Numbered from the stretch's first letter, positions 1 through 5,334 are shown. The stretch is DNA of 5,334 bases from Anaerolineales bacterium UBA2232 (GCA_002348045.1 DDYO01000248.1:4425-9758), one strand, 5' to 3'. The notes: generated by a model from the sequence alone, not told the origin. Numbers and translations are program-made.

Positions 1-75
1 GTCGACGAGATCATCCGCGTGGCGCGCACGAACCCGCCCCAGGATGTGCCCATCTGGGTAGATTTGAAGGTGTAA
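1..75 (+). CDS. porA: C-terminal end of a probable 2-oxoacid:ferredoxin oxidoreductase alpha subunit (partial)
   Basis: The window opens inside a reading frame of 24 sense codons that ends at TAA (73-75); the peptide begins VDEIIRVARTN and ends WVDLKV. The fragment is too short to identify on its own. I assign it from its position: in por-type operons the alpha subunit gene, carrying the pyrimidine-binding and transketolase-like domains, commonly sits directly before the beta subunit gene. Here the stop codon shares one base with the beta-subunit ATG at 75 (TAATG), the tight coupling expected of subunits made in equal amounts. The product would form the cytoplasmic oxidoreductase together with the next gene. 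The start and most of the gene lie outside the window. Another subunit or an unrelated gene cannot be excluded. Confidence 0.55.
   Translation, partial: VDEIIRVARTNPPQDVPIWVDLKV
66..72 (+). promoter_or_regulatory. Ribosome binding site of the beta subunit gene, inside the end of the upstream gene
   Basis: GAAGGTG lies within the last codons of the upstream gene. Its AAGG core is 4 bases from the ATG at 75 and 7 bases from the in-frame ATG at 78. The spacing favours 78 as the real start, although the longer frame opens at 75. Confidence 0.5.
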
Positions 76-995
76 TGATGACAGAGCTTGTGCAAGAACC
101 CATCACCATTCCTGAGCAGGAATTGCTCTCTCCAGGAATGTACTCCTGTCCGGGCTGTATGGCCGCCTTAGCCATGCGGCACGTGCTCAAGGGTATGGGC
201 CCCAATACGATTATCGCCCTCACCACTGGCTGTTGGGCCGTGATTGACGGGCCCTTTCCCTACACCGCTGTCAAGGTGCCCCTGCTGCATGGCGCGTTCG
301 GCACTGCGGCCTCCATGGCGCGGGGCCTGCGCGCTGCCCTCGATATCCAGGGCAAAGAGGATGTCCAGGTTCTGGCCTGGGGCGGCGATGGCGCCACCTT
401 TGACATCGGCATGACCTCACTCTCTGCGGCTGCAGCCTATAACGAAAACGTGCTCTATGTCTGTTACGACAATGAGGCCTACATGAACACCGGCAACCAG
501 ATGTCCACAGCCACCCTGCCAGGCACCATCACCACCACCACCACCGAACCAGGATTGGCAGGAAAACGCAAAAAAGACATCGTCGAGATCATGGCGGCGC
601 ACCGCATTCCTTATGCCGCTTCGGCCTCTATCGGCTATCCGTTGGACTTGCAGAAAAAGGTGCAGCAAGCCCGCTCGCTCAAGGGGTTCAAGTTCATCCA
701 CGTTCACACACCCTGTCCCACCGGCTGGCGGTTGCCACCCGAAGAGGTCGTCGACGTTGCCCGCCTGGCGGTCAGGGCGCGCATTCATCCGTTGTACCAT
801 GTGCTGGATGGACACACTTACGTCATCGACGCCGATCCCGAGCCCGTTCCCGCCTCGGAATACCTGGATACCCAACGGCAGCGTATGTCGTCCCTCACTG
901 CAGAGGAGATTGACTGGATCCAGCGTGATGTGGACCGCCGCTGGGGAATGTTGATGGAGCGCAGCAAACAAAACCTGGCCCCAGGGCCGGCCTGA
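75..995 (+). CDS. porB: 2-oxoacid (probably pyruvate):ferredoxin oxidoreductase, beta subunit
   Basis: This is the thiamine-diphosphate and iron-sulfur subunit of a cytoplasmic enzyme that converts a 2-oxoacid plus CoA to acyl-CoA and CO2 while reducing ferredoxin. In the 306-residue product, CPGC (Cys25, Cys28), Cys53 in TTGCW and Cys214 in TPCPTGW are the four positions that bind the proximal [4Fe-4S] cluster in this family. The ThDP/Mg motif is GGDGAT (103-108) followed by YDNEAYMNTG (131-140). The stretch ATLPG, a run of threonines, then KKD (167-169) is also typical. The length fits a separate beta subunit rather than the single-chain enzyme. The start is ATG 75 or, from ribosome-site spacing, ATG 78. 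It is coupled to the upstream partial gene; no gene follows closely. The substrate (pyruvate, 2-oxoisovalerate or another 2-oxoacid) cannot be settled from this subunit alone. No defects are seen. Confidence 0.92.
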   Translation: MMTELVQEPITIPEQELLSPGMYSCPGCMAALAMRHVLKGMGPNTIIALTTGCWAVIDGPFPYTAVKVPLLHGAFGTAASMARGLRAALDIQGKEDVQVLAWGGDGATFDIGMTSLSAAAAYNENVLYVCYDNEAYMNTGNQMSTATLPGTITTTTTEPGLAGKRKKDIVEIMAAHRIPYAASASIGYPLDLQKKVQQARSLKGFKFIHVHTPCPTGWRLPPEEVVDVARLAVRARIHPLYHVLDGHTYVIDADPEPVPASEYLDTQRQRMSSLTAEEIDWIQRDVDRRWGMLMERSKQNLAPGPA

Positions 996-1069
996 GCAAC
1001 TGGAAACAGCAGCATAATCAATAGTCAACGTGGACTTGCGATTCCCCGTGCGCTGGCGCGCGTGGCCAA

Positions 1070-1297
1070 ATGGACGGATCCTGCTATAAAGACGGCATCG
1101 GCATCGAGGTGCACAAAGAGCCCTACATGGTTCAGGGTAATTCGCTGCTCCTGGAGCCGGGCATGACCTTTTCCGACGAACCGGGGATCTATTTGCCCGG
1201 TCGGTTTGGTTGCAGGCTGGAAAACATTGTCGCCGTCACCGAGACGGGCGGTGTCAAGCTGACCGAATACACCCACGAGCCGATCATCGTGGCCTGA
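1070..1297 (+). pseudogene. C-terminal remnant of an M24 (Xaa-Pro aminopeptidase/dipeptidase-like) metallopeptidase
   Basis: The 75 codons to TGA (1295-1297) encode the end of a pita-bread M24 fold: DGIGIEVHKEPYM, then LLLEPGMTFSDEPGIYLPG, then RFGCRLENIVAVTETGG. Family members of this type usually have about 350-450 residues, so the N-terminal domain and the two metal-binding aspartates are missing. The EPG glutamate and the RLEN glutamate, both metal ligands in the family, remain. The family GHGIG motif reads KDGIG, so its metal-binding histidine appears to be aspartate. No ribosome site precedes the ATG at 1070, and the frame is closed by TAG at 1022-1024. Another frame just upstream (about 1029-1090) gives RALARVAKWTDPA, which might be a frameshifted piece of the preceding helix; this is weak. 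It is most likely a decayed gene. An intact relative begins at the right end of the window. Confidence 0.8.
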
Positions 1298-1318
1298 TGC
1301 AATGTCCCGACAGGGAAA

Positions 1319-1345
1319 AGCTCGGACGCCCAAAAGCGCCGAGTT
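1319..1345. other. GC-rich stem-loop between the M24 remnant and the EthD-like gene
   Basis: CTCGG (1321-1325) pairs with CCGAG (1339-1343), and CGC (1327-1329) with GCG (1336-1338), around a CCAAAA loop, with A1326 bulged. A1319-T1345 and G1320-T1344 can extend the stem. It lies 21 bases after the stop of the remnant. On the + strand no T-run follows, so it is not a standard intrinsic terminator. On the - strand it is followed by CTTTTCCC. It may be a weak terminator, an RNA-stabilising structure or chance. Confidence 0.35.
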
Positions 1346-1368
1346 CAGTTCGAGGGATAACCGAGTTC
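1339..1368. repeat. 8-base direct repeat CCGAGTTC before the EthD-like gene
   Basis: CCGAGTTC occurs at 1339-1346 and again at 1361-1368, a 22-base period, close to two helical turns. The first copy overlaps the right arm of the stem-loop, and the second ends 25 bases before the ATG at 1394. The placement would suit an operator, but two short copies could be chance. I found no convincing -35/-10 pair nearby. Confidence 0.25.
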
Positions 1369-1382
1369 CATCACAGAATCAC

Positions 1383-1387
1383 AGGAG
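1383..1387 (+). promoter_or_regulatory. Ribosome binding site of the EthD-like gene
   Basis: AGGAG ends 6 bases before the ATG at 1394. An in-frame ATG at 1388 directly abuts the motif and cannot be used with it, so the start is placed at 1394. Confidence 0.7.
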
Positions 1388-1393
1388 ATGATC

Positions 1394-1723
1394 ATGTTCA
1401 AACTAACGGTCTTGTACAACCTGCCACCCGAGATGGATCCCGATGAATTTTTTCGCTGGCGGACGACGACACATCAGGAAGAGAACGCCGGTATGCCTGG
1501 AGTCGTCAAGACCGATTTTTATGTGGCTGTCGACGAACCGGATGGCACACCCCCTCGCTAGGTCTACATCACCGAGGCATGGTGGGAGACGCGAGAAGCG
1601 CTGGAAGCGTCGTTCTACGCCCCTGACGTCCAGGCCCAGCTTGCCAAGGATGGGGAGACCTACACTGATCGGATTTTCATCGTGTCGGAAGAGATCATCT
1701 CTACCGACAAGCGCACGGCGTAA
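1394..1723 (+). pseudogene. EthD-like small protein (dimeric alpha/beta barrel) with an in-frame TAG at codon 56
   Basis: One frame of 109 codons runs from ATG 1394 to TAA 1721-1723 but is broken by TAG at 1559-1561. The first half begins MFKLTVLYNLPPEMDPDEFF and includes WRTTTHQEENAGMPGV; after the stop the frame resumes at once with VYITEAWWETREALEASFYA, then PDVQAQLAKD. The pattern of beta strand, helix with a conserved His, PGV loop, beta strand and 'TEAWWE' is what I expect of EthD-type ferredoxin-like barrels of about 100 residues. The residue expected at the TAG would fit tyrosine (PPR-Y-VYIT), one base away from TAC or TAT. The rest of the frame is undamaged, so the change is recent, a sequencing error, or read through. 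A good AGGAG site precedes it, and the next gene starts 20 bases after its TAA, so it leads the transporter operon. Some EthD-like proteins act in degradative pathways; the role here is unknown. Confidence 0.75.
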
Positions 1724-1743
1724 AAGCCCACAGGAGCAAGCCT

Positions 1744-2775
1744 ATGAACATGCAGCAATTCATCCTGCGGCGCCTGTTCCTCATGGTGCCGCTGATGATA
1801 GGCATCACCCTGATTGCCTTCCTCATCTCCCACAGCGTCCCCGGCGATCCGGTGGCCGCTCACCTAAGCCAGAAGGCCATGGAGGACCCGGTCATCGTGG
1901 CCCAGTTCCGCGCTCAATGGGGTCTGGACAAGCCTCTATGGGAGCAATACATCATCTATCTGAGCAAACTGGTCCAGGGCGATATGGGGACCTCGATCCG
2001 CACCCACCGGCCCGTGCTCGACGACCTGCGCCAGTTCTTGCCCGCCAGCGCTGAGCTGGCCGTGGGGGCCACTCTATTCGGGCTTTTGGTGGGCATTCCC
2101 TTTGGAATCATTTCAGCCATCAAGCAGGACAAACTCATCGATCATGTGGTGCGCGTCGTCTCCCTCGTCGGTGTGTCGGCTCCGGTCTTTTGGCTGGCGC
2201 TGATCAGCCTCTACGTCTTTTACTTCCGCCTGGGCTGGCTGCCCGGACCGGGACGCCTGGACCCGGGCATGGAGCTGGACGTCAAGGCGACCATCACAGG
2301 CATTTATGTCATCGACAGCCTGCTGCGCGGTGATTTTCCTACGCTGGGGGTCGCGCTCAAACACCTGGTCTTACCCGTCCTGGTTCTGGGCAGCTCGACG
2401 CTGGGCATCGTTACCCGTATGACCCGCTCCAGCGTCCTCGAAGTGCTGACCCAGGACTATGTGCGAACGGCCCGTAGCAAGGGCCTGACCGAACGCGCAG
2501 TGTTGACCATGCACGTGCTCAGAAACTCGTTAATTCCGACGATCACCGTTATCGGCCTGTCGTTCGGAGGTATCCTGGCTGGAACCGTGTTGACCGAGAC
2601 CATATTCACCTGGCCAGGCATCGGTCGCTATGCCTATCAATCTTGCATCACACTGGACTTTCCAGCGATCATGGGGGTGAGCATCCTGATCGCTATCATC
2701 TTTAGCGTCGTCAACTTGCTGATAGATATTTCCTATGCATTTCTGGACCCACGTCTTCGAGTAAAGGGTGGCTGA
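1744..2775 (+). CDS. dppB: Peptide/nickel-type ABC transporter permease, DppB family
   Basis: This is one of the two inner-membrane channel subunits of a binding-protein-dependent importer for di- or oligopeptides (the family also includes nickel and glutathione systems). The 343-residue product has the expected length. It opens with FILRRLFLMVPLMIGITLIA, the first membrane helix (about 9-29), followed by the family's PGDP (33-36). Further hydrophobic segments lie near 104-125, 137-161, 203-222, 264-285 and 308-332. The EAA loop that contacts the ATPase is at about 233-265, with DYVRTARSKGL and LRNSLIP. The tail LDPRLR (335-340) is typical. The start is ATG 1744, 7 bases after AGGAG (1732-1736); the in-frame ATG at 1750 is too far from it. 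The gene lies 20 bases after the EthD-like frame and runs directly into the second permease. The exact substrate cannot be read from permeases; the neighbouring peptidases favour peptides. Confidence 0.92.
   Translation: MNMQQFILRRLFLMVPLMIGITLIAFLISHSVPGDPVAAHLSQKAMEDPVIVAQFRAQWGLDKPLWEQYIIYLSKLVQGDMGTSIRTHRPVLDDLRQFLPASAELAVGATLFGLLVGIPFGIISAIKQDKLIDHVVRVVSLVGVSAPVFWLALISLYVFYFRLGWLPGPGRLDPGMELDVKATITGIYVIDSLLRGDFPTLGVALKHLVLPVLVLGSSTLGIVTRMTRSSVLEVLTQDYVRTARSKGLTERAVLTMHVLRNSLIPTITVIGLSFGGILAGTVLTETIFTWPGIGRYAYQSCITLDFPAIMGVSILIAIIFSVVNLLIDISYAFLDPRLRVKGG
2763..2771 (+). promoter_or_regulatory. Ribosome binding site inside the end of dppB that fixes the dppC start
   Basis: AAAGGGTGG ends 5 bases before the ATG at 2777. 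An upstream in-frame GTG at 2768 lies within this motif and has no site of its own, so ATG 2777 is preferred. The TGA of dppB (2773-2775) and this ATG are one base apart (TGACATG), which suggests translational coupling. Confidence 0.6.
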
Positions 2776-2776
2776 C

Positions 2777-3697
2777 ATGGTAGCGAAACGAGAAAAAGTC
2801 GCGAGCACTGGCCCTGGCGTGAAAACCTGGGAATCTTCCGGGGGAGGCGGCGCCACCGAAGAGATCCTCAAAGCGCTGCGTTACTTCCGGCGCAGCCCCC
2901 TGGCCATTGCCGGTGCGACTATCGTCACAGCCTGGATACTGGTTAGCATCTTTGCCGGGCAGGTTGCACCCTACGGCCCGCTGCAACAGGACATTGTCAA
3001 TCGCTTGCAAGGACCATCGGCAACGCACCTGATGGGCACGGATCAATTGGGCCGGGATGTCCTCAGCCGAATCATCTACGGTGGACGCGTTTCGCTGCCC
3101 ATTGGCTTTTTGGTGGTGGCGTTGTCCGTGATCACCGGCACGGTGCTGGGTTCGATCGCTGGCTATTTCGGCGGAGCCGTGGATACAGCCCTCATGCGCA
3201 TTACCGACATGGTGATGGGCTTTCCGGCCATCATTTTGGCCATGGCCATCGCTGCGGCCTTGGGCGCCGGCCTCGATAAAAGCACCCTGGCCATTGTGAT
3301 CGTCTGGTGGCCCTCTTATGCGCGTATCGTGCGCAGCCTGGTGCTCACGGTCCGTGAAAACGAGTACGTCACGGCATCGCGCGCGGTGGGTTGTCGCCAG
3401 GGCCGCATCCTGCTGCGCACAGTACTGCCCAACTGCATGGCTCCGGCTATCGTCATGGCGACCATGGACATTGGCAATGCCATCCTAACCTTCTCCGGGC
3501 TGAGCTTCTTGGGGCTGGGCGCAGTTCCGCCGACGCCCGAATGGGGCTCGATGGTGGCCTCGGGCATCCTGGTCTTTGACCAATGGTGGGTCTCGGCCTT
3601 TCCCGGGCTGGCCATTATGAGCGTGGTCATGGGTTTTAATTTTCTGGGAGATGGGCTGCGGGATGCCCTCGACCCACGCCTGAGAAGAAGCATCTAG
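2777..3697 (+). CDS. dppC: Peptide/nickel-type ABC transporter permease, DppC family
   Basis: This is the second channel subunit, expected to pair with the preceding permease in the cytoplasmic membrane. In the 306-residue product (from ATG 2777) a polar, glycine-rich leader is followed by LRYFRRSPLAIAG (34-46) and the first helix (about 43-61), which is the N-terminal domain of the family. HLMGTDQLGRDVLSRIIYGG (84-103) is the hallmark DppC segment. Other helices lie near 107-131, 146-164, 170-190, 224-248 and 272-290. The EAA loop is at about 194-223 (YVTASRAVGC, LPNCMAP). PEWGSMV (254-260) and FLGDGLRDALDPRLR (289-303) close a normal C-terminus. A GTG at 2768 would add three residues but has no ribosome site. 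The stop is TAG, and the frame beyond it stays open into the next gene. No ATPase or solute-binding gene is adjacent, so the partners must be encoded elsewhere or beyond the window. Confidence 0.92.
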   Translation: MVAKREKVASTGPGVKTWESSGGGGATEEILKALRYFRRSPLAIAGATIVTAWILVSIFAGQVAPYGPLQQDIVNRLQGPSATHLMGTDQLGRDVLSRIIYGGRVSLPIGFLVVALSVITGTVLGSIAGYFGGAVDTALMRITDMVMGFPAIILAMAIAAALGAGLDKSTLAIVIVWWPSYARIVRSLVLTVRENEYVTASRAVGCRQGRILLRTVLPNCMAPAIVMATMDIGNAILTFSGLSFLGLGAVPPTPEWGSMVASGILVFDQWWVSAFPGLAIMSVVMGFNFLGDGLRDALDPRLRRSI

Positions 3698-3754
3698 CGT
3701 CCTGGGAATGCTCGACCGGACTGGACTGGAACCGGGTCCGATCGCAAAGAGGAA

Positions 3755-3762
3755 AGGGGAGG
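3755..3762 (+). promoter_or_regulatory. Strong ribosome binding site of the S33 hydrolase gene
   Basis: AGGGGAGG ends 7 bases before the ATG at 3770. It supports independent initiation of the hydrolase rather than translation as an extension of dppC, whose frame is open across the gap once its TAG is passed. Confidence 0.7.
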
Positions 3763-3769
3763 TATCGAC

Positions 3770-5062
3770 ATGCGCATCTGCACCCATCGAATCCCCGGTC
3801 TGGTACTGACCGACCATACATTTTCCGTTCCACTGGATCATGCAGCTCCCGATGGCGCCCAAATTGCGGTCTTTGCCCGCGAAGTAGTGGCTCCCAAGCG
3901 GGAAATCGATGATCTGCCCTGGCTGATCTTTTTTCAGGGTGGGCCGGGCAACGAATCGCCGCGACCCCAGGGCCGCACGGGCTGGTTGGCCCGGGCGCTG
4001 GAGGAGTACCGGGTGTTGCTCCTGGATCAGCGCGGCACGGGACTCAGCACACCTGTCAACCATCAGACGCTGGCCCGTTTTGACAGTCCACTAGCCCAAG
4101 CCCGCTACCTGATGAACTTTCGCGCCGATTCGATCGTGCGCGATGCCGAGCTGATCCGCCGCGAGCTACTGGGCGACGAGGGACGCTGGACGGCGCTGGG
4201 CCAGAGCTTTGGCGGCTTTTGCGTCACTCGCTATCTATCGGCGGCGCCCGACGGCCTGCGAGAGGCCATCCTGACCGGCGGCCTGCCCCCGCTTGACCTT
4301 CCCGCCGAGGAAGTGTATCGCGCCACTTATCGGCGAACGCTGGCCCAGAATCAACGCTACTTTGAGCGTTACCCCGGCGACGCCCAGCGCGCCCGCGAAA
4401 TCGCCGACTATCTGAATAGCCACGATGTTCGTCTGCCCGATGCTAGTCGCCTGACTACCCGTCGTTTCCAACAACTGGGCTTGTTTTTCGGAGCCAGCGA
4501 TGGATTCGAGCTGACCCATTACCTGTTGGAGATGGCCTTTATTGAGGGCGCCGCGGGCCGCGAAATCAATGACAAATTCCTGAGGGGAGTGGACAAAGCG
4601 CTGCCCTTTGAACTCAATCCCATCTTTGCCATTCTGCACGAAGCGATCTATGCCCAGGGCCAGGCCACCCAGTGGGCGGCCCAGCGGGTGCGGGCCGAGT
4701 ATCCCGAGTTCGACGCCGAACCCGGCCAACCGTTCCTGTTCACGGGCGAGATGATCTTTCCCTGGATGTTCGACGAGGTTCCTGCTCTGCGACCGCTCAA
4801 GGAGGCTGCCGAGATCCTGGCTGCCTACGAAGACTGGCCGCCCTTGTACAACATCGAGGCGCTGCGGGCCAACACGGTACCCTGCGTTGCCTCGGTCTAT
4901 AACGACGACATGTACGTCGAGCGGACCTACTCGGAAGCGACGGCCTGCAACATCCGCGGCCTGCGGCTGTGGATCACCAACGAATATGAACACAACGGCC
5001 TGCGGGCCGATGGACAACAGGTGCTGGGCCGCCTGCTGGATATGCTGCACGGCGAGCAGTAA
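3770..5062 (+). CDS. Proline iminopeptidase-like alpha/beta hydrolase (peptidase family S33)
   Basis: It probably removes N-terminal proline from short peptides in the cytoplasm (prolyl aminopeptidase type). In the 430-residue product, FFQGGPG (54-60) is the HGGPG-like oxyanion-hole motif with Gln in place of His. LLLDQRGTGLSTP (83-95) is the next hallmark of the family. GQSFGGF (144-150) holds the nucleophile Ser146. VYNDDMYV (376-383) offers Asp380 and EYEHNGLR (405-412) His408 as the other triad members; the 28-residue Asp-His spacing agrees with characterised proline iminopeptidases as I recall them. The segment at about 180-340 is the helical cap that selects substrate. At 430 residues it is longer than the classical 310-320-residue enzymes and matches a larger S33 subgroup. 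No signal peptide is seen. The start is ATG 3770, 72 bases after dppC. The next gene is another proline-directed peptidase, which supports the assignment, but other S33 substrates remain possible. Confidence 0.88.
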   Translation: MRICTHRIPGLVLTDHTFSVPLDHAAPDGAQIAVFAREVVAPKREIDDLPWLIFFQGGPGNESPRPQGRTGWLARALEEYRVLLLDQRGTGLSTPVNHQTLARFDSPLAQARYLMNFRADSIVRDAELIRRELLGDEGRWTALGQSFGGFCVTRYLSAAPDGLREAILTGGLPPLDLPAEEVYRATYRRTLAQNQRYFERYPGDAQRAREIADYLNSHDVRLPDASRLTTRRFQQLGLFFGASDGFELTHYLLEMAFIEGAAGREINDKFLRGVDKALPFELNPIFAILHEAIYAQGQATQWAAQRVRAEYPEFDAEPGQPFLFTGEMIFPWMFDEVPALRPLKEAAEILAAYEDWPPLYNIEALRANTVPCVASVYNDDMYVERTYSEATACNIRGLRLWITNEYEHNGLRADGQQVLGRLLDMLHGEQ

Positions 5063-5069
5063 CCCGGGC

Positions 5070-5101
5070 AAAAAAGCTGCCTGAGACCGACGTCCCCAGG
5101 C
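5070..5101 (-). terminator. Possible intrinsic terminator acting on the minus strand
   Basis: GCCTG (5079-5083) pairs with CAGGC (5097-5101), and GAC (5085-5087) with GTC (5092-5094) around a CGAC loop. On the - strand the stem is followed by AGC and then six T (complement of 5070-5075), the layout of a factor-independent terminator. On the + strand no T-run follows. It lies in the 61-base gap between the two peptidase genes. It would stop only antisense transcription coming from the right; it could also be a chance or RNA-stabilising stem. Confidence 0.35.
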
Positions 5102-5123
5102 GCAACCAGGGAGGGTGTGACCA

Positions 5124-5334
5124 ATGAGTATTGCTGTTTCACCAAAGATGGCCGATTCCTATCGCGATGTAATCTTGCCGCTGAGGGCCCGGGCTGACGT
5201 GCGCAACGCCTGGCTCACCCAGCGACTGGACGAGGTCCTGCCTGAAGTCATGAAGCGTGAGGGTTTTGACATGTGGATCGTCGAAGCCCGTGAGTACAAT
5301 GAGGACCCGGTGATCATGACCCTGCTGCCCGGGC
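5124..5334 (+). CDS. N-terminal part of an M24 peptidase (Xaa-Pro aminopeptidase/dipeptidase-like), cut by the window end
   Basis: Seventy codons are visible, from ATG 5124 to the last base of the window. The peptide begins MSIAVSPKMADSYRD and contains VRNAWLTQRLDEVLPEVMKR, then GFDMWIVEAREYNEDPVIM. The pattern 'WL..RLD..LP..M...G.DMWIV..REYNEDPV' is the start of a creatinase/prolidase N-terminal domain, which precedes the metal-dependent catalytic domain in M24 enzymes. No catalytic residues lie in the visible part. AGGGAGGG (5108-5115) ends 8 bases before the ATG. There is no cleavable signal peptide, so a cytoplasmic enzyme is likely. It follows the S33 hydrolase by 61 bases and is probably in the same operon, where it would cleave X-Pro bonds (inference). 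I cannot tell aminopeptidase from dipeptidase or from a non-peptidase family member from this domain alone. Confidence 0.75.
   Translation, partial: MSIAVSPKMADSYRDVILPLRARADVRNAWLTQRLDEVLPEVMKREGFDMWIVEAREYNEDPVIMTLLPG

Noticed and set aside
528..543. A run of ACC triplets resembling a microsatellite
   Set aside because: It encodes the threonine run before the KKD segment of the beta subunit, a stretch that is normally Thr-rich in this family.
1013..1018. CATAAT, a near match to a -10 promoter box
   Set aside because: No acceptable -35 element lies at the proper distance, and the following sequence is a decayed gene.
417..1028. A - strand open frame opposite porB
   Set aside because: It is a mirror of porB codons with biased composition (a glycine run from the threonine run) and no domain.
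1443..2054. A 203-codon + strand frame that overlaps the EthD-like gene and dppB
   Set aside because: It is out of phase with two frames that carry clear family motifs, and its translation is rich in Arg/Pro/His in a way typical of shadow frames.
3714..3738. An imperfect hairpin (GACCGG against CCGGGTC) in the dppC-hydrolase gap
   Set aside because: The stem is short, has a bulge and a 12-base loop, and no T-run follows; the genes are probably co-transcribed across it.
3485..4063. A - strand open frame spanning the dppC end and hydrolase start
   Set aside because: It crosses two well-supported + strand genes and has no recognisable domain.
4235..5071. A long open frame on the - strand opposite the S33 hydrolase (278 codons)
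   Set aside because: It lies wholly opposite a gene with clear catalytic motifs, shows no family motif, and is explained by the GC-rich codon use of the + strand gene.

Overview
The window is bacterial DNA of moderately high GC with every convincing gene on the + strand and short intergenic gaps. The tetrameric-type 2-oxoacid:ferredoxin oxidoreductase points to an anaerobe or facultative anaerobe. The overall gene style recalls Chloroflexota (Anaerolineae-like) or another peptide-using environmental lineage, but the taxonomy is a guess that the sequence alone does not prove.

Left part (1-995): the last 24 codons of a probable alpha subunit are followed, with a one-base TAATG overlap, by a complete thiamine-diphosphate/[4Fe-4S] beta subunit (porB type). 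Together they would oxidise a 2-oxoacid to acyl-CoA and reduce ferredoxin.

Middle-left (996-1393): about 400 bases without an intact gene. They hold a 75-codon C-terminal remnant of an M24 (Xaa-Pro type) metallopeptidase that lacks its N-terminal part, most of the catalytic domain and one metal-ligand histidine. A GC-rich hairpin and an 8-base direct repeat lie just before the next gene.

Middle and right (1394-5334): a probable operon. It starts with a small EthD-like (dimeric alpha/beta barrel) gene whose 109-codon frame is interrupted by one in-frame TAG. Then come two peptide/nickel-type ABC permease genes (dppB-like, dppC-like), a proline iminopeptidase-like S33 alpha/beta hydrolase, and the first 70 codons of an apparently intact M24 aminopeptidase P-like gene that runs off the window. 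The combined logic looks like uptake of short peptides followed by cleavage around proline. The solute-binding protein and the ATPases of the transporter are not in the window.

The most notable points are the amber codon inside the EthD-like gene, a second TAG (end of dppC) followed by an open frame leading straight into the hydrolase, and the M24 relic on the left with an intact M24 start on the right, which may mark an old duplication. I see no RNA gene, CRISPR array, insertion sequence or phage gene. Nothing here clearly amounts to a new system.
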